Shown here: piece by piece, positions 9,871 through 21,765 of the stretch | Layout of the letters: the number at the start of each line of letters is the position of its first letter | Numbering within the stretch: position 1 is the stretch's first letter | Source of the DNA: Zea mays | Lineage: Eukaryota > Streptophyta > Magnoliopsida > Poales > Poaceae | NCBI RefSeq assembly: GCF_902167145.1 | Contig: NC_050096.1 | Location: forward strand, 201,206,566-201,270,565 | DNA length: 64,000 bases | Direction: 5' to 3' | Translations under genes and position numbers: made by a program | The notes under the pieces: model-generated | Told to the model about the DNA's origin: nothing | Seen by the model: only the letters and a program-made list of their open reading frames with translations | Database searches by the model: none

Positions 9871-10884
9871 CTAGGGATAAAACTTCCTAAGGTGTTCTAT
9901 ATTCCAGGAGTTCCCAATTTCTGTGCCGTCCATCTGAGTGAGACGATATGATCCTGGCCGAGTGACTTCTGCTACTATGAAGGGTCCTTCCCATAAGGGC
10001 GATAACTTGTGCCGTCCCTCCCCCGTTAGAATTCGGCGGAGGACGAGATCTCCTACTGAGAAGGATCACTATCGCACGGCCTTGTCGTGATAGCGCCTTA
10101 GAGTCTGCTGGTATCGTGCTGATTGGATTACTGCATTCAGCCGTTCTTCCTCGAGTACATCAATGTCCTCCATCCTAGTGGCTTCGGCTTCTGCTACGCT
10201 TTCGAAGATCAGCCTTGGCGCCCCGAACTTGAGATCGGCGGGTAACACTGCCTCTGACCCATAGACCATGAAGAAAGGAGTATTTCCATGCAGAGCTCGG
10301 CTAGGCTGGGTTCTTAGGCTCCAGACGACATAGGGCAATTCCCTTATCCACTTTCCCGCGAACTTTTCATTCTTATCGAAGACCTTTTTCCTGAGTGCCT
10401 CCAATATCATCCCGTTAGCTCGTTCAACCTGCTCTTTGGCTCTTGGGTGTGCTATAGAAGCATACTTGATCTGAATGCTTTTTTGCTCGCAGAAATCGAA
10501 GAATTCTGAACTTGTGAAGTTGGATCCTAGGTCAGTTATGATGCTGTTTGGTATCCCAAATCTGAATATTATGTCTTGTATGAATTCCACGGCCTTAGCT
10601 GAGGTTAAAGAAGCAATGGGTTTGAACTCTATCCATTTAGTGAATTTGTCGATTGCTACCAGTACGTGAGTGTATCCTCCTTGAGCTTTCTTGAAAGGTC
10701 CAATCATATCTAGTCCCCAACATGCGAAGGGCCAAGTCACTGGTATGGTCTGTAGTTGCTGTGCTGGTAGATGTTGTTGCTTTGACAAGTACTGGCAAGC
10801 TTCGCACCTCTGAACTAACTCGACTGCGTCACTCTTCGCTGTTGGCCAATAGAATCCTAACCTGAAGACCTTCCCGACTAGTGT
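9871..10884 (-). pseudogene. pol: Integrase of element A
   Basis: Continues in the frame of RT-RNase H. The zinc-binding part has C-x2-C in RCEACQ (near 10815). The catalytic core shows D in WGLDMIGPF, D in TDLGSNFTS and E in VERANG. The C-terminal part has the plant Ty3/gypsy pattern PLWEGPFIV...GSYRL and ends at the in-frame TAG on 9873-9871. Stops interrupt the frame near 10885 (TAG) and at 10069 (TAG TGA). The second core Asp is followed by Leu where Asn is usual. It would insert the element DNA into the genome if intact. Confidence 0.88.
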
Positions 10885-13054
10885 CTAGTACGCTGCGTGT
10901 ATTCCACTTTGCCCAGCATGGACCTCGTCCAGAAGTCGCTTCCCAGTAGATGAGAGAATGCACTTCATGAGGACGCCTGATGCACCCCGTCTGTATAATG
11001 TCTCCCCAATGAGTGTGTAGTGAGCCGACTGTCTGGCGATACGCTCGGCTGCGTTTTTGTCATCTGGTTCCTCTTCATTCTTTATATACCTGATGATTGG
11101 TCTTCTCCAGTCATCAGAGTCTGACTCTGGTTGATTCACAATATTACACTCTTCTGCTTGATCCATTAAGATGCTCGGCTGTAGTATTTCTTGTACAAAG
11201 ACTCCAGGTGGGACCTGAGTTCGACTGGATCCTAGCTTGGACAATACATCGGCTGCCGTGTTCCGATCTCTTTCTACATGATGAAATTCCAGACCCTCAA
11301 ATTTATCTTCCAGTTTTCGGACGGCGGTGCAGTACTTTCCCATTGAATCGCTTGAGCAATCCCATTCTTTGTTTATCTGGCTTATGACTACCAGAGAGTC
11401 TCCGTACACCATCAGTCTCTTGATGCCCAGTGATATGGCGATGTTCAATCCATGGATCAGAGCTTCATACTCGGCTGCATTGTTGGAGGCTGGAAACAAC
11501 AACTGGAGGGCATATTTGAGGTGCTCGCCTCCAGGTGCGGTGAAGAGAATTCCTGCTCCTGCTCCCTGCAGCTTCAGCGAGCCATCAAAATACATTCGCC
11601 ATACTTCTGCAGTCTCTGGGTTATCTGGTACTTGCTGTTCAGTCCACTCTGATACGAAGTCAACCAATGCTTGAGTTTTAATGGCAGTGCGAGGTCGAAA
11701 TTCGATGTCATGAGATCCCAGTTCACAGGCCCACTTGGCTATTCGGCCAATGGCTTCCTTGTTGTGAAGAATACCCCCTATTGGAAAACCAGTGACTACT
11801 ATGACTTTGTGGTCGTCAAAGTAGTGACGTAGCTTGCGGGCAGTTAGAAGTACTGCATATAATAGCTTCTGAACTTGAGGATACTTTTTCTTCGAGGGAC
11901 CCATAACTTCACTGATGAAGTAAACGGGATGTTGCACTGGGTAGGCATGTCCTTCTTCTGCTCGCTCGACTACCAACGTGGTGCGTACCACGTGAGTTGT
12001 GCAAGAGATATACAACAGCAGATCTTCAGCTGGTTGAGTTGACGTGGCTCGCCGTGGCGGCTTCAGTACTGGTGGTGTTGTCAAGAATTTTTTCAGTGCA
12101 TCTAGAGCTTCCTGTGCTTCTGAGGTCCACTGAAACTTATCCACTTTCTTGAGTAGCTTGTAAAATGGTAAACCTTTTTCTCCCAGCCTGGATATAAATC
12201 TGCTCAGAGCTGCCATACATCCAGTAAGTCGCTGAACCTTCTTTTGTGATCGTGGTGCTTCCATTTTCATGATAGCTTCAATCTTATCCGGATTAGCCTC
12301 AATTCCCCGGTGGCTGACAATAAATCCGAGTAACTTTCCTGCTGGTACCCCAAAAACACATTTTTCGGGATTAAGCTTCCATCGGTACCGCCGTAGACTG
12401 TTGAAAACCAGCTGTAAGTCTTCAATGAAGTTTTCCGAGTTCTCCGTTTTGATTACCACATCATCTACGTAGGCTTCCACACGCTTGCCCCAGTGATCGG
12501 CTAAGCATGTTTGAATGGCTCTCTGATAAGTCGCTCCAGCGTTTTTGAGGCCAAACGACATGGAGGTGTAACAGAAAGCACCAAACGGAGTGATGAACGC
12601 TGTTTTTTCCTCGTCTTCCATCGCTAAGCTAATCTGATGGTATCCGGAATAGCAGTCCAGGAAAGATAGCACAGAACATCCAGCGGTGGAGTCTACCACC
12701 TGATCTATCCTTGGGAGCCCGAAGGGATCCTTTGGACAATGTTTGTTGAGATCAGTATAGTCGACGCACATGCGCCAATCCACTTTATTCTTTTTGAGTA
12801 CAAGAACAGGGTTGGCTAACCACTCGGGGTGTAACACCTCTAATAAATCCAGCCGTGACCAAGCGAGCTAGCTCGGCGCGAATGGCCTCTCTCTTGTCGG
12901 GCGTGAAACGACGTAGTTTTTGCCGGATCGGCCTTGCCTGGGGAAAGACATTCAGTTTGTGCTCGGCCAGTTCTCTTGGGACTCCCGGCATATCTGCAGG
13001 TTGTCATGCGAATACGTCTCGGTTATCTTGCAGAAACTGGACGAGCGCGTCTTC
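10885..13054 (-). pseudogene. pol: Reverse transcriptase and RNase H of element A
   Basis: Follows the protease in frame after a TAG at 13057-13055 in the context AAA-TAG-GAA. A TGA replaces a residue just after DVFA near 13000, and a frameshift occurs near 12840. The RT from 12837 down is otherwise open and shows HPEWLANPVLV, SFLDCYSGYHQI, FGLKNAGATYQ and the catalytic YVDDVV. RNase H shows YFDGS, NNAAEYEAL and YGDS. Its product would copy element RNA into DNA; this copy cannot encode it intact. Confidence 0.9.
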
Positions 13055-13822
13055 CTATTTGTCGTCCAGGCTGGAGCTGATGATGGCAGTCTTGCGTTCA
13101 TCAGCGAACCCCAGGTTGATCCTTTTAGTTTCTTCAGTCGGCCGCATAGAGGTCGCGGCCTGAGCTTCATTTGCCGGTGCTGCAAGGTCCTCCTCAGGCT
13201 TAGAGTTCGCCTGTGTTGAAGAAGTCGTCGACGACTTGGTGGTGAGGGCCGCTTGGATGGCCACTCGGAAACACTCTGCGGCGCCTTGGAAGTCAGCGCG
13301 CACAGTTATGATTCCTTGTGGTCCTGGCATCTTCAGTATCATGTACGTGTAATGCGGAATGGCCATGAATTTTGCCAATCCCGGCCTCCCGATGATGGCG
13401 TTGTACCCGCAGTCGAAGTTCGCCACTTTGAACCTCAGGAACTCGATTTTGTAGTTATCCGGAGTTCCGAAGGTGACGGGCATGTAGATGTGGCCCAGCG
13501 GGTATTCTCCTTCAGTCGGCACGATGCCGAAGAAAGGAGTGTCAGACTCGTGGAGCTCTTTGAGGTGAACTCCCAAGCCTTGGAGTGTCCGGGGGAAGGT
13601 AACGTTGATGCTGCTTCCCCCGTCCACTAACACCTTCTTCACCCTGCTCTCTCGGATCACCGGATCGATGAGGAGCGGGTATTTGCCTGGGTGGTCGAAG
13701 TTGAGCCATTGCTCCGCCCGAGTGAAAGTGATTGGGTGCTCCGACCACCGGTATGGGGCGGGAGGACCGGTGGTCGCCACCAATATCTGGCGATCGTTGA
13801 GCTTTTGTTGTCTTCTATTTTC
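13055..13822 (-). pseudogene. pol: Aspartic protease of element A
   Basis: Carries the active-site motif VLVDGGSSINV at the place of the usual D(T/S)G, as is common in Tat-lineage proteases, and the downstream YNAIIGRPGLAKF. It lies in the same frame as gag, after a TAG at 13825-13823, and ends at the TAG at 13057-13055. The segment itself is open for about 250 codons. Confidence 0.87.
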
Positions 13823-15880
13823 CTACGATCCGTGCCCGCCGAAGATGACGTTGACCTCCCTGTCAACGCGCGGGAAAGCTCCTCCTCCTCCCTCCTCCTG
13901 CTGCTGGGGTTGTCGTGGTTCTTCTGGCCCTCCCCTCGGCGGAGGAGGAGGTAGAGGTTGGAAGGGTCGGTCGTGCCCGACGGAGTGCTTGAAGTCCCGG
14001 CAATTCCGAAGAGTGTGGCGCATGTCCTTGTGGTACAGGCACTGGGCGTCGAGGATGTCGTCCAGCGTGCGCTCGCCTCCGCGAGGTCCTCCCCGGGCGC
14101 GAGAGGCTGGTGGTCCAGCAGCGTGTACTTCTTCGCGAGGTCTCTTCTCCCAGCGTTTGTCGGGTTGCTGGTTCGCGTCGCGTCGTGGTGCTGCCGGTGC
14201 GGGCTTCACTCCTCCGATGAGGTCCTGGGCTCGCTCGTTGGTAGTGATGTAGAGGTCAGCTTCCCGGAACAGCTCCTCGGAGGTAGTCGGCGCCTTCTGC
14301 AATATGGCTCGGACGAAGGCCGAGTCATTGGATCCTCTGTAGAAGTCCTCGATCACGGCCGCCTCCGTGACCTCAGGGATTCGATTTCTCATGGTCTGGA
14401 ACCTTTTGAGGTATGACCGGAGAGTTTCGTCCCCCCGGCGCTTGATGGATTTGAGGTCCCACGGTTGCGCTGGTTTGTCGGAGAGGGACTGAAAATTGGC
14501 GGTGAAGCGTCGACTGAAATCGCCCCAGTCGTCGATGCAGTGTCAGGGTAGATGTCGCAGCCATTGCAGCGCGTCTTGCCCGAGGACAATGGGTAAGTAC
14601 GCGGTCATCACGTCCTCGGACGCCCCGGCGGCCCGAGCAGCGGTGGTGTAGACGGCTAGCCAGCCCCCTGGATCCTGCTTAGGTTCATATTTATCGACAT
14701 TGGATACCTTGAAGTTAGGGGGCCATTGGATGGCCCTAAGGCGTGGAGTAAGAGCAGACACTCCACACGTGTCCTCCTGTTGTCGGGGATGATGTCTGTC
14801 CCGGGGAGGGGAGTAGTTGTTGTGGTTCCTCGACCGTCCCCGGGTAGTACCGCCAGTTGAGGCCGTTGTCGACTCAGTTCCGGTGGCCTGGCTCCGGGCT
14901 GGGATGCCATGATCCCTGTCGTACTCCTCCCGGCGGCGGATCTCGTTCTCATGCCGTCGTTCACGCGAAGCATTGATGGAGCTTCGCGCGTCCCGACGGC
15001 TGTTGATAGCGTGTCGTAGATCGTTCGGCGGGTGAGCAAGCGGTAGAAGATGGTTGGCCGCTTGAGTGAATAGTCGTCGATAGCCGTCGGCGTCAGGAGT
15101 CCGAGAGAGTCCATCAGCTATCCGAGCTAGTACTCCTCCGACTTCACTCGGCGTGTTCATGGCTCGGGCGAAGTCGGGATTCAGGTTGCGCCCGAAGAGT
15201 GGATTCTCCCGGCGTTGCCTTGCATCTTGCTCGGCTTGTTCCTGAGCCCGGCGGCGATCACGTCATCGGGAGTTCCTTCGTTCTCTGAAGACGCGTTCCT
15301 CCAGAGTTTCTCCTATCTCCGAGACCTCGTCCTACGAAACAGGTTGCTCCGGATCCTGTTCTCCGGCCTCGTGGTGTCGCCGAATGTTTCGGCGCCGGTT
15401 TCTCCGTCGGCGGGATTCCCGCTGAGGTGGTTCTTCTCCGGGCGCGGTCGGCTCGTCGTCGGAGACGGGGGGCGACTCCACTCTCCCGATGAAGAGGACG
15501 TCGGGGTAGAATGGTACGGCGGTCGTGACGATCTTTTTTCCGTTCTCCTTTGAGGGCGGAGGAACGGAAAGAACAACTTGCTTTCTCCCAGCCTCTTTCT
15601 TCCTTGCGACCTGTGTCCAATCTTTCGTCGGGGAAGTAGACAGTGGAGTTCTCCGGGTCAGCGGGCCCTCGGCCCCTGACTTTCTGAAGGCGATCTTTTT
15701 TCGGAGAGTTGGAGGTTGCGCTTCTCCGGTATTTTCGGGGTTTGTTGGAGGAGACTTCTTTTTCGGCGGATCTGCAATGCGGTGTAGAGTTCCCTCTTCA
15801 TCTGCTATGGATGAGATTGTTCCAAAGCAGAATACGAATCCGGGACGGAGGGTGATCTTGCTGTGGAAGGTGACGGCCAT
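13823..15880 (-). pseudogene. gag: Gag of element A
   Basis: The first ATG after the primer-binding site is on 15880-15878 (MAVTFHSK...). One frame runs through to the protease but is cut by TAG at about 15332, TGA near 15263, TGA at 14543-14541 and TAG at 13825-13823. The middle part shows the retrotransposon gag core (PGGWLAVYTTAARAAGA; QDALQWLRHLP). Near 13970 lies a Cys/His motif, CLYHKDMRHTLRNC, in place of a classical zinc knuckle; the same spacing occurs in element H. A proline/arginine-rich segment follows. Gag would form the particle. Confidence 0.87.
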
Positions 15881-15901
15881 TGAGCTAGCTTGGATCGTCG
15901 A

Positions 15902-15925
15902 CACACCCCCTACCTGGCGCGCCAG
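15902..15925 (-). other. Primer-binding site of element A
   Basis: On the - strand, TGGCGCGCCAGGTAGGGG follows the LTR end (CACCGACA) after two bases. The same 18 nt sit after the LTR of element H at 58606. The primer tRNA cannot be named with confidence. Confidence 0.8.
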
Positions 15926-15926
15926 C

Positions 15927-16555
15927 TGTCGGTGTTTTGGGTCCGACCGCACACCCGGGGTTGCCCCTCGAGGTGTTTTAGGAGTAGGACGGTGTCGCCG
16001 ACTGTAGCAAAATGGTTCGTGCCAGATGCACGAGGGACGATGGACGATGTTTACAGGTTCGGGCCGCTTTGAGATGCGTAACACCCTACGTCCTGGTGAG
16101 TATGCTTCGTGTACGGGGTTACAAGGTAGCTCTCCAAATAGAGAATGCAGAGAGTTGAGGTGGATGGCTGAGTGGTGGGATCGATCATTTTGAAGGGGTG
16201 CCCCCTAGGCCTTATATATTCGACCGTGGGGCAATACATGTGGATATGATAACAACGTGCACCTAAAAGATAGTGAACTGTTTGAGTCTATCTTCCTATG
16301 ATTCTGCCGACCTGTCCTCGCCTGGTTCCGTTGCATGGGGCTCCAGCGCGGGAAAGTCGGATCTTCTGTTGTGGTCGCTTGCTCAACGTTGTGGGGCCGT
16401 CCGGGCTTGCACCAATCCGGCCTTACATCAATCTGCTTTACTGATTGTCCCTCCCCAGGCCCATGAAGGAATGACCTTAGGATTTATTGGGCTCTTGGGC
16501 CTCTCGTGAGGTCTTTTACCCTTCCGGTGGACCCGGGGGATATCTGTCCCCCACA
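15927..16555 (-). repeat. 5' LTR of element A
   Basis: Right-hand LTR, 629 bp, same length and ends as 2280-2908. It would hold the promoter for the - strand genomic RNA. Confidence 0.92.
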
Positions 16556-17378
16556 TCACCCGACCCCAGGGCTCGGACTTAGCCTCGACCTCGGAAGACG
16601 GTCTCCGCCTCGCCCGACCCCAGGGCTCGGACTCGGCCTCGACCTCGGAAGACGGACTCCGCCTCGCCCGACCCTAGGGCTCGGACTCAGCCTCGACCTT
16701 GGAGGAGCCTCCGCCTCGCCCGACCTCGGGCTCGGACCTGCCACGTCACAGGGGGCCCATCATTACCCTACCCCTAGCTAGCTCAGGCTACGGGGAACAA
16801 GACCGGCGTCCCATCTGGCTCGCCCCGGTAAACAAGTAATGATGGCACCCCACGTGCTCCATGACGACGGCGGCTCTCAGCCCCTTACGGAAGCAAGGAG
16901 ACGTCAGCAAGGATCCGACAGCCCCGACAGTTGTACTTCCACAGGGCCCAAGCACTCCTCCGACGACCACGACATCACATGAACAGGGTGCCAAAACCTC
17001 TCCGACTGCCACGACAGCATGTACTTAGGGCTCTGGCTCCTCTCAGCTAGACACGTTAGCACACTGCTACACCCCCCATTGTACACCTGGGCCCTCTCCT
17101 TACGCCTATAAAAGGATGGTCCAGGGCTCTCGTACGAGAAGGTTGGCCGCGCGGGAGAACGGGCTGGCGGACAGTCTCTCTCTCTCCCTCGCGAACGCTT
17201 GTAACCCCCTACTGCAAGCGCACCCGACCTGGGTTCAGGACAACACGGAGGCCGCGGGTTCCCCTTTTGCTGTTTCTCCCCCCTTCATGCTCTGTCTCGC
17301 GCCGACCCATCTGCGCTGGGACATGCGGCGACAATTTACTCGTCGGTCCAGGGACCCCCCGGGGTCGAAACGCCGACA
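16556..17378 (+). mobile_element. 3' LTR of element B, second part
   Basis: Resumes in the GC-rich repeat interrupted at 2279 and ends CGAAACGCCGACA, like the H LTR end. It contains TATAAAAG at 17107-17114, the LTR core promoter. The base run AAACG follows, presumably one copy of B's target duplication. Confidence 0.85.
17107..17114 (+). promoter_or_regulatory. TATA box of the element B LTR
   Basis: TATAAAAG after CACCTGGGCCCTCTCC, matching the TATA position in the element H LTR (58295). Confidence 0.65.
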
Positions 17379-17931
17379 AAACGTGTCACCTATTTAGTTT
17401 TCTCACCTCCCGTGCGTGTTGTTCCGCTCGTGGTGGTGTGCTCGTTCGCGCTGGTCGTCCGTGTTGTTTCGTGTGTCGTCAGCATGCTATGTCGCGCGTG
17501 TCCGCGCGTCGTTTGCACGCTGTCGTGTTGGGTTTGCCGTCGTCACGTTGTCTGCTCGTGCCGCGCGTGGTGCGCGCGCTAGGTCGCGTGCGGTCATGTT
17601 GTTTCACGCGTTACGTATTTCGTCTCGCTCCGCTAATTCGTCCCGCTTAGAGTGGCTGATGTTGTTTAAATTACTTATTTAACTAAGAATTATTAGTGTG
17701 ATCAGCTAATTAAAACGTGCGATAGGTCTAGTTTCATTCTAAATAAATATCGATTAATATAATCAAGTCAAACTAAATGTTATGATTAATACTCGTTTAG
17801 TGTAGACGCGATAACTTCTCGATCGTAGCTCCGTCTGTCGTGTTTCTTTTCCTCGTGTGACCGTAGTAACGCACTCTATTTCGTTTTGCATATTTTATTA
17901 TGTTTTATTTGAATGGTGTAATGTTCTTATG

Positions 17932-17981
<50 letters not shown>

Positions 17982-19435
17982 TGCCTGTTTGTATTCGCTG
18001 TGCGTCGCGAATAGATTGCGATCCGTTTCCGAGCTTCGAGGGATCGAAGATCAAGCTTCGACGACCAAATGATCCAGTTCTTCGAGTTCCACGAGATTGA
18101 AGACCCGGAGCATCTGTTTGGTGAAGGCAAGTGTCCTCTGACCCATTATATCCTATTTACTTTATAAATCACTATCCCACATTACTCAATTGAAACATAA
18201 GGATTGACTAGCTTTGTATTTACCTTGTCCTTGATCACCTTTTGGGTTACTATGGTTAGCTTCATGCTATTGCTTTACTTTAATCAATGAACATGATGCG
18301 AATATTTACGATACGACGATGTTATCTTGACTATGATGATGATCTTGTGATACTTTAGGGGGCTCAGGCATTTTCCTGAGTACCTCTCCGTAAGGACCTG
18401 ATTGGGGATTGACAACCCGGGAAAACAGTGCAACCATGAGGGTGGTATGGGACGCCCTTGGCCAAGTAATTAGGGAAGTCTTATGTTGGGTGCTGGTTTT
18501 GGTCATTGGGGAATGGAGGCATCTGTTATGGCTCATATATTCTCGCTCAGGGATCTAGGTACGGGCATCGTCCCACGACATTTTCCTGAGGATAGAGGTA
18601 TAGGTTTTGGGACGTCAGATGAACTTTATGCAATGGTCATTTCCAACATTCGCATAGTGAGGACCCTAAGGAAAAGCCACGTAGTGAGACCCTGCCAGTT
18701 CACCTTGGAAGTGATCAATGGGGAGTCACGATCCTCGGGCAGAAAGAGATTCACGGCTCATGGGTAAAGTGTACAACCTCTGCAGAGTGTTATGAAACTG
18801 ATATATCAGTCGTGCTCACTGTTAAAAGCGGCCTTGGGATCCTCTTTGATTAGAGATACATATGATCTGAGATTCAATGGTTCTATTTATGGTTTACATA
18901 TGATAATGATGTTCTTCGATGAGGAAATGATTCACAGGTTGGTTATTGCTAAAACATGGTTCCCACTAATAATAAATACTTGACCAACTAAAAGCAACTG
19001 CTTTGACCTTAACTCCACATAAATCTAGTCCACCTCAGCCAAACAGGACATTTGCTCAGTACGTTGATGTGTACTCACCCTTGCTTTCACAAAACACCAG
19101 GTTTCCTTTGGTGCAATCTATGCTCAGGTAAAGAAGAAGGCATCGAGGCGGATCTCTAGGAGTTCCAGGACTTTGACGAGTTCGAGGATTAGGCTAGCGA
19201 CCTCCCCCAGTCAGCTGCCTATGGTGGGTTTGTTTACGTTGGCTACATTTTGATTCTGTGTACTTTGATTTATATTATATAAATGACTCGTCTTTAATAT
19301 TATTACTTAATCTTTATTGTTATTCGAAGCATTGTGCTACGATGAGTCATTTATGTAATCGCTGTGTATGTGATTTTCTGATCCTGGCACGTACATGGTT
19401 CGCATTCCGTTTACCTTCTAAAACCAGGTGTGACA
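17379..19435 (+). mobile_element. 3' part of a Del/Tekay-type LTR
   Basis: From about 18115 it matches the second half of the LTRs at 40467 and 38861: GGTGAAGGCAAGTGTCCTC, GGGGGCTCAGGC, GTGTACAACCTCTGCAGAG, ending GGTGTGACA at 19435. The left part belongs to a different subfamily and has a dinucleotide microsatellite. No primer-binding site follows, so this is a 3' or solo LTR. Element B appears to have inserted within it, leaving its start outside the window. Confidence 0.75.
17932..17977 (+). repeat. (TA)n(TG)n microsatellite
   Basis: About nine TA steps followed by about fourteen TG steps within the Del/Tekay-type LTR. Confidence 0.95.
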
Positions 19436-20780
19436 ATAGTAGCAGATCTGAGAAGGACACTTCTCAAAATCCACACACCAAAAAGATATAAACAATTCTT
19501 CCATGGAATAGTGAGATAATGAAAAACACAAACAAACACAATGAGCAAGAACACAAGAGCACAAGATTTATCCCGAGGTTCGGTCACACGACAAAAGGTG
19601 CCCTACTTCCTCATTGAGGCGCCCATAAAGAGCCGGGTCTCTTTCAACCCTAATCCTCCCTTCGTTGACCACAAAGGTCAAGCCCACACACTAATCTTTG
19701 CTTAAACGAGCGAGTAATAGAAACTTTCTTGTGATCTTCCACAAGATTTGGAGACTCACAAGAGACACCTAGTCATCTAGGAGATAGAAGCTCCATGACT
19801 AATGAATCCACAAAGAACTCGATGTAGTACGAAAGCTTGAATGAAGAAGAGCAACAAGGATTTAGAGATGAAGCACAAAAATTGCAGCTCTCAATCTCAT
19901 TAAAAGATTTCTCTCCAAAGATTTGAAATGGGAGAGGCAAGAGATGTGTGAGAGAGAGTGGGAGGTGTTTCTTAGGTTAGAAATAGAGTTCAAGTGGTGC
20001 TCTTGTCTAGGGAGAGGGGTAGGAGTGAGTACAAATAGGTGGGGCTCCAAAACTAGATGTTGGGCTGATTTTGCTGTTGAGGACCGATTGAACCGCCCCT
20101 AGGGCCGGTTCAACCGCCCCTGGCTGACTGTTAGTCTGTCTGCCAATCTGACTGGCAAACTGTTGGACAGTCTGGTCAAACAGGTCTGAGACCGGTTGAA
20201 CCAGCCCTAGGGGCGGTTCAACTGCCCCTATCTGACTATCAGCCTGTCTGCCAGTTTGACTAGCAGACTGCTGGACAGTCTGAGCAGATGCCCTAGAGAC
20301 CAGTTGAACTGCCCTTAGGGACCAGTTCAACTAGTTTTGACCAGAAAGTTTAGGAGAGAAAACCCCAGTTCAACTGGCCCGGAGGCAAGTTCAACTGGTG
20401 TATGGTCAGAGAGGTTCACAGTTGAAGTTCAACTCAGCTGAAAAAGCTCAACTTAGCTGAAGAAGTTTAACTCAGCTGAAAAAACTCAACTCAGCTGAAG
20501 AATTTCAACTCAGCTGAAAAAGTTCAACTCAGCTAATGAAGTTCAACTCAGCTGAAAAATCTCAATTGCAGCTAAAGAAGTTTAACTCAGTTGAAAAAGC
20601 TCAACTGCAGCTGAAGAAGTTCAACTCAGTTGAAAAAGCTCAACTGCTTTTCAATAGGAACACTCTTCGTTTCTCAATCCTAACAACAGTCATACACAGA
20701 GTGTCCAAAGAATTTTGGTTTTGGAAATAGCTTTTGAATTTGGAGGCTTAAGCTTTAGCAAACACCAACCTTCTTTTTGG
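19436..20780 (-). mobile_element. SIRE/Maximus-type copia LTR fragment
   Basis: Read on the - strand it has the U5 signature shared with element C: GGTTGAAAGAGACCCGG, then GAACCTCGG, in the same order and similar spacing. Upstream in U3 it carries inverted ACCGGTTGAACC/GGTTCAACC motifs and a 19-bp tandem repeat. The LTR end is lost where the Del-type LTR joins at 19435. Confidence 0.55.
20430..20650 (-). repeat. About 11-12 copies of a 19-bp unit
   Basis: Unit CAACTCAGCTG plus an eight-base spacer such as AAAAAGTT or AAGAAGTT. The spacers tend to alternate between the two types, suggesting a 38-bp higher-order unit. It lies in the U3-like part of the copia LTR. Confidence 0.88.
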
Positions 20781-21765
20781 ATCCCCCTTGATAGTACGAC
20801 GATTCCTATATTCAAGTTAAATAAAATATAATTAAGTAAACTCCGTGAGTAATTGGTGTCTCACGTGTGATTTCTCCATGGCGTTGCTTCATAAGGATCA
20901 CAAACATCTTTGTCTCACCTTTTGAAGCAAACACAAATCAATCCCTGTGACTTGAACCATTTCACCATATATGAGTTTAAATCATGGTTTCAAGTCACCT
21001 TACTGATGCATTAGCAGAATCTAACTTTTCATAGCTAATTAGTTCATCGACTTAGTGCAAGTACTCCCTTCTTCACCTTAGCCATGATACCTTGGTTCAC
21101 AAGCCGTCACATGGCCTTCACCTTCGCCTGGTTCCTCGAAGCCCTTTTCTCGCTATCTTCACCCTATCAAGCCATTCTTGAGTCACATCATATTGAGCAT
21201 CCATTGAGAGAACCATTTCTTCAATATTGTGAACCTTGCTTGAATGTTTTCTAGATATAAATGCTAAGATCAATCAAGCTCTAGTATGATTCTCATAGAA
21301 GCATATGTGAACTAATAGTAATATGGTCAAGCTAATTCACGATTCCTCATATATTATTCACTTTGGCTTGACCAATCCTCTTAATCACTTCAACCTCTAT
21401 TCTGATCATATGTATGCAGTGATTTCTCAGGTCTTGTCCATATATATTCAAACCAATACAGAGACCATATTATATCCATTTGCATAGTCTCATTGGTTAT
21501 TTAACCTTGTGTTGAATCTTTGTTCACTGATCATTATACATTATTCAAGTATATTCATTATACTGAATTTCCTATTCAACACTTAGCAACCATGTTAGAC
21601 CTTTAAATGTGTTGTTATCCAAATCACCAAAATCCACAAAAGGGATGAATGCACTTTCATTACTAAGTGCAAGTGTTTATCAAACCCCATTAATCATAAG
21701 GTAATAATATCTTGAACCCATTTAAGCAAAACACTTAAGTGAACCACTTGAGCTAAAAAGGACAC
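20781..21765 (-). mobile_element. Non-coding 3' region of a - strand copia element
   Basis: AT-rich with no credible ORF. On the - strand, TTTTGGTGATTTGGATAACA near 21620 resembles the 3' region of SIRE-type elements, where TTGGTGATTGATGAC-like sequence precedes the polypurine tract. An inverted repeat at about 20950-20998 pairs TGACTTGAACCAT with ATGGTTTCAAGTCA. Confidence 0.4.

Larger units (their letters stand above)
2280..16555 (-). mobile_element. Complete 14.3-kb Tat-lineage Ty3/gypsy element A (Grande-like layout)
   Basis: Two 629-bp LTRs (2280-2908 and 15927-16555) bound an internal region with primer-binding site, gag, protease, RT-RNase H and integrase on the - strand. A long 3' region follows, carrying two genes on the opposite strand and two tandem arrays. 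The flanks are TCGCC and TCACC, a 5-bp target duplication with one difference. I counted about a dozen differences between the LTRs (roughly 98% identity), so insertion is fairly recent. Size, LTR length, opposite-strand gene and repeat arrays resemble what I recall of maize Grande. The family name is an inference. All coding parts carry stops or frameshifts. Confidence 0.88.
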
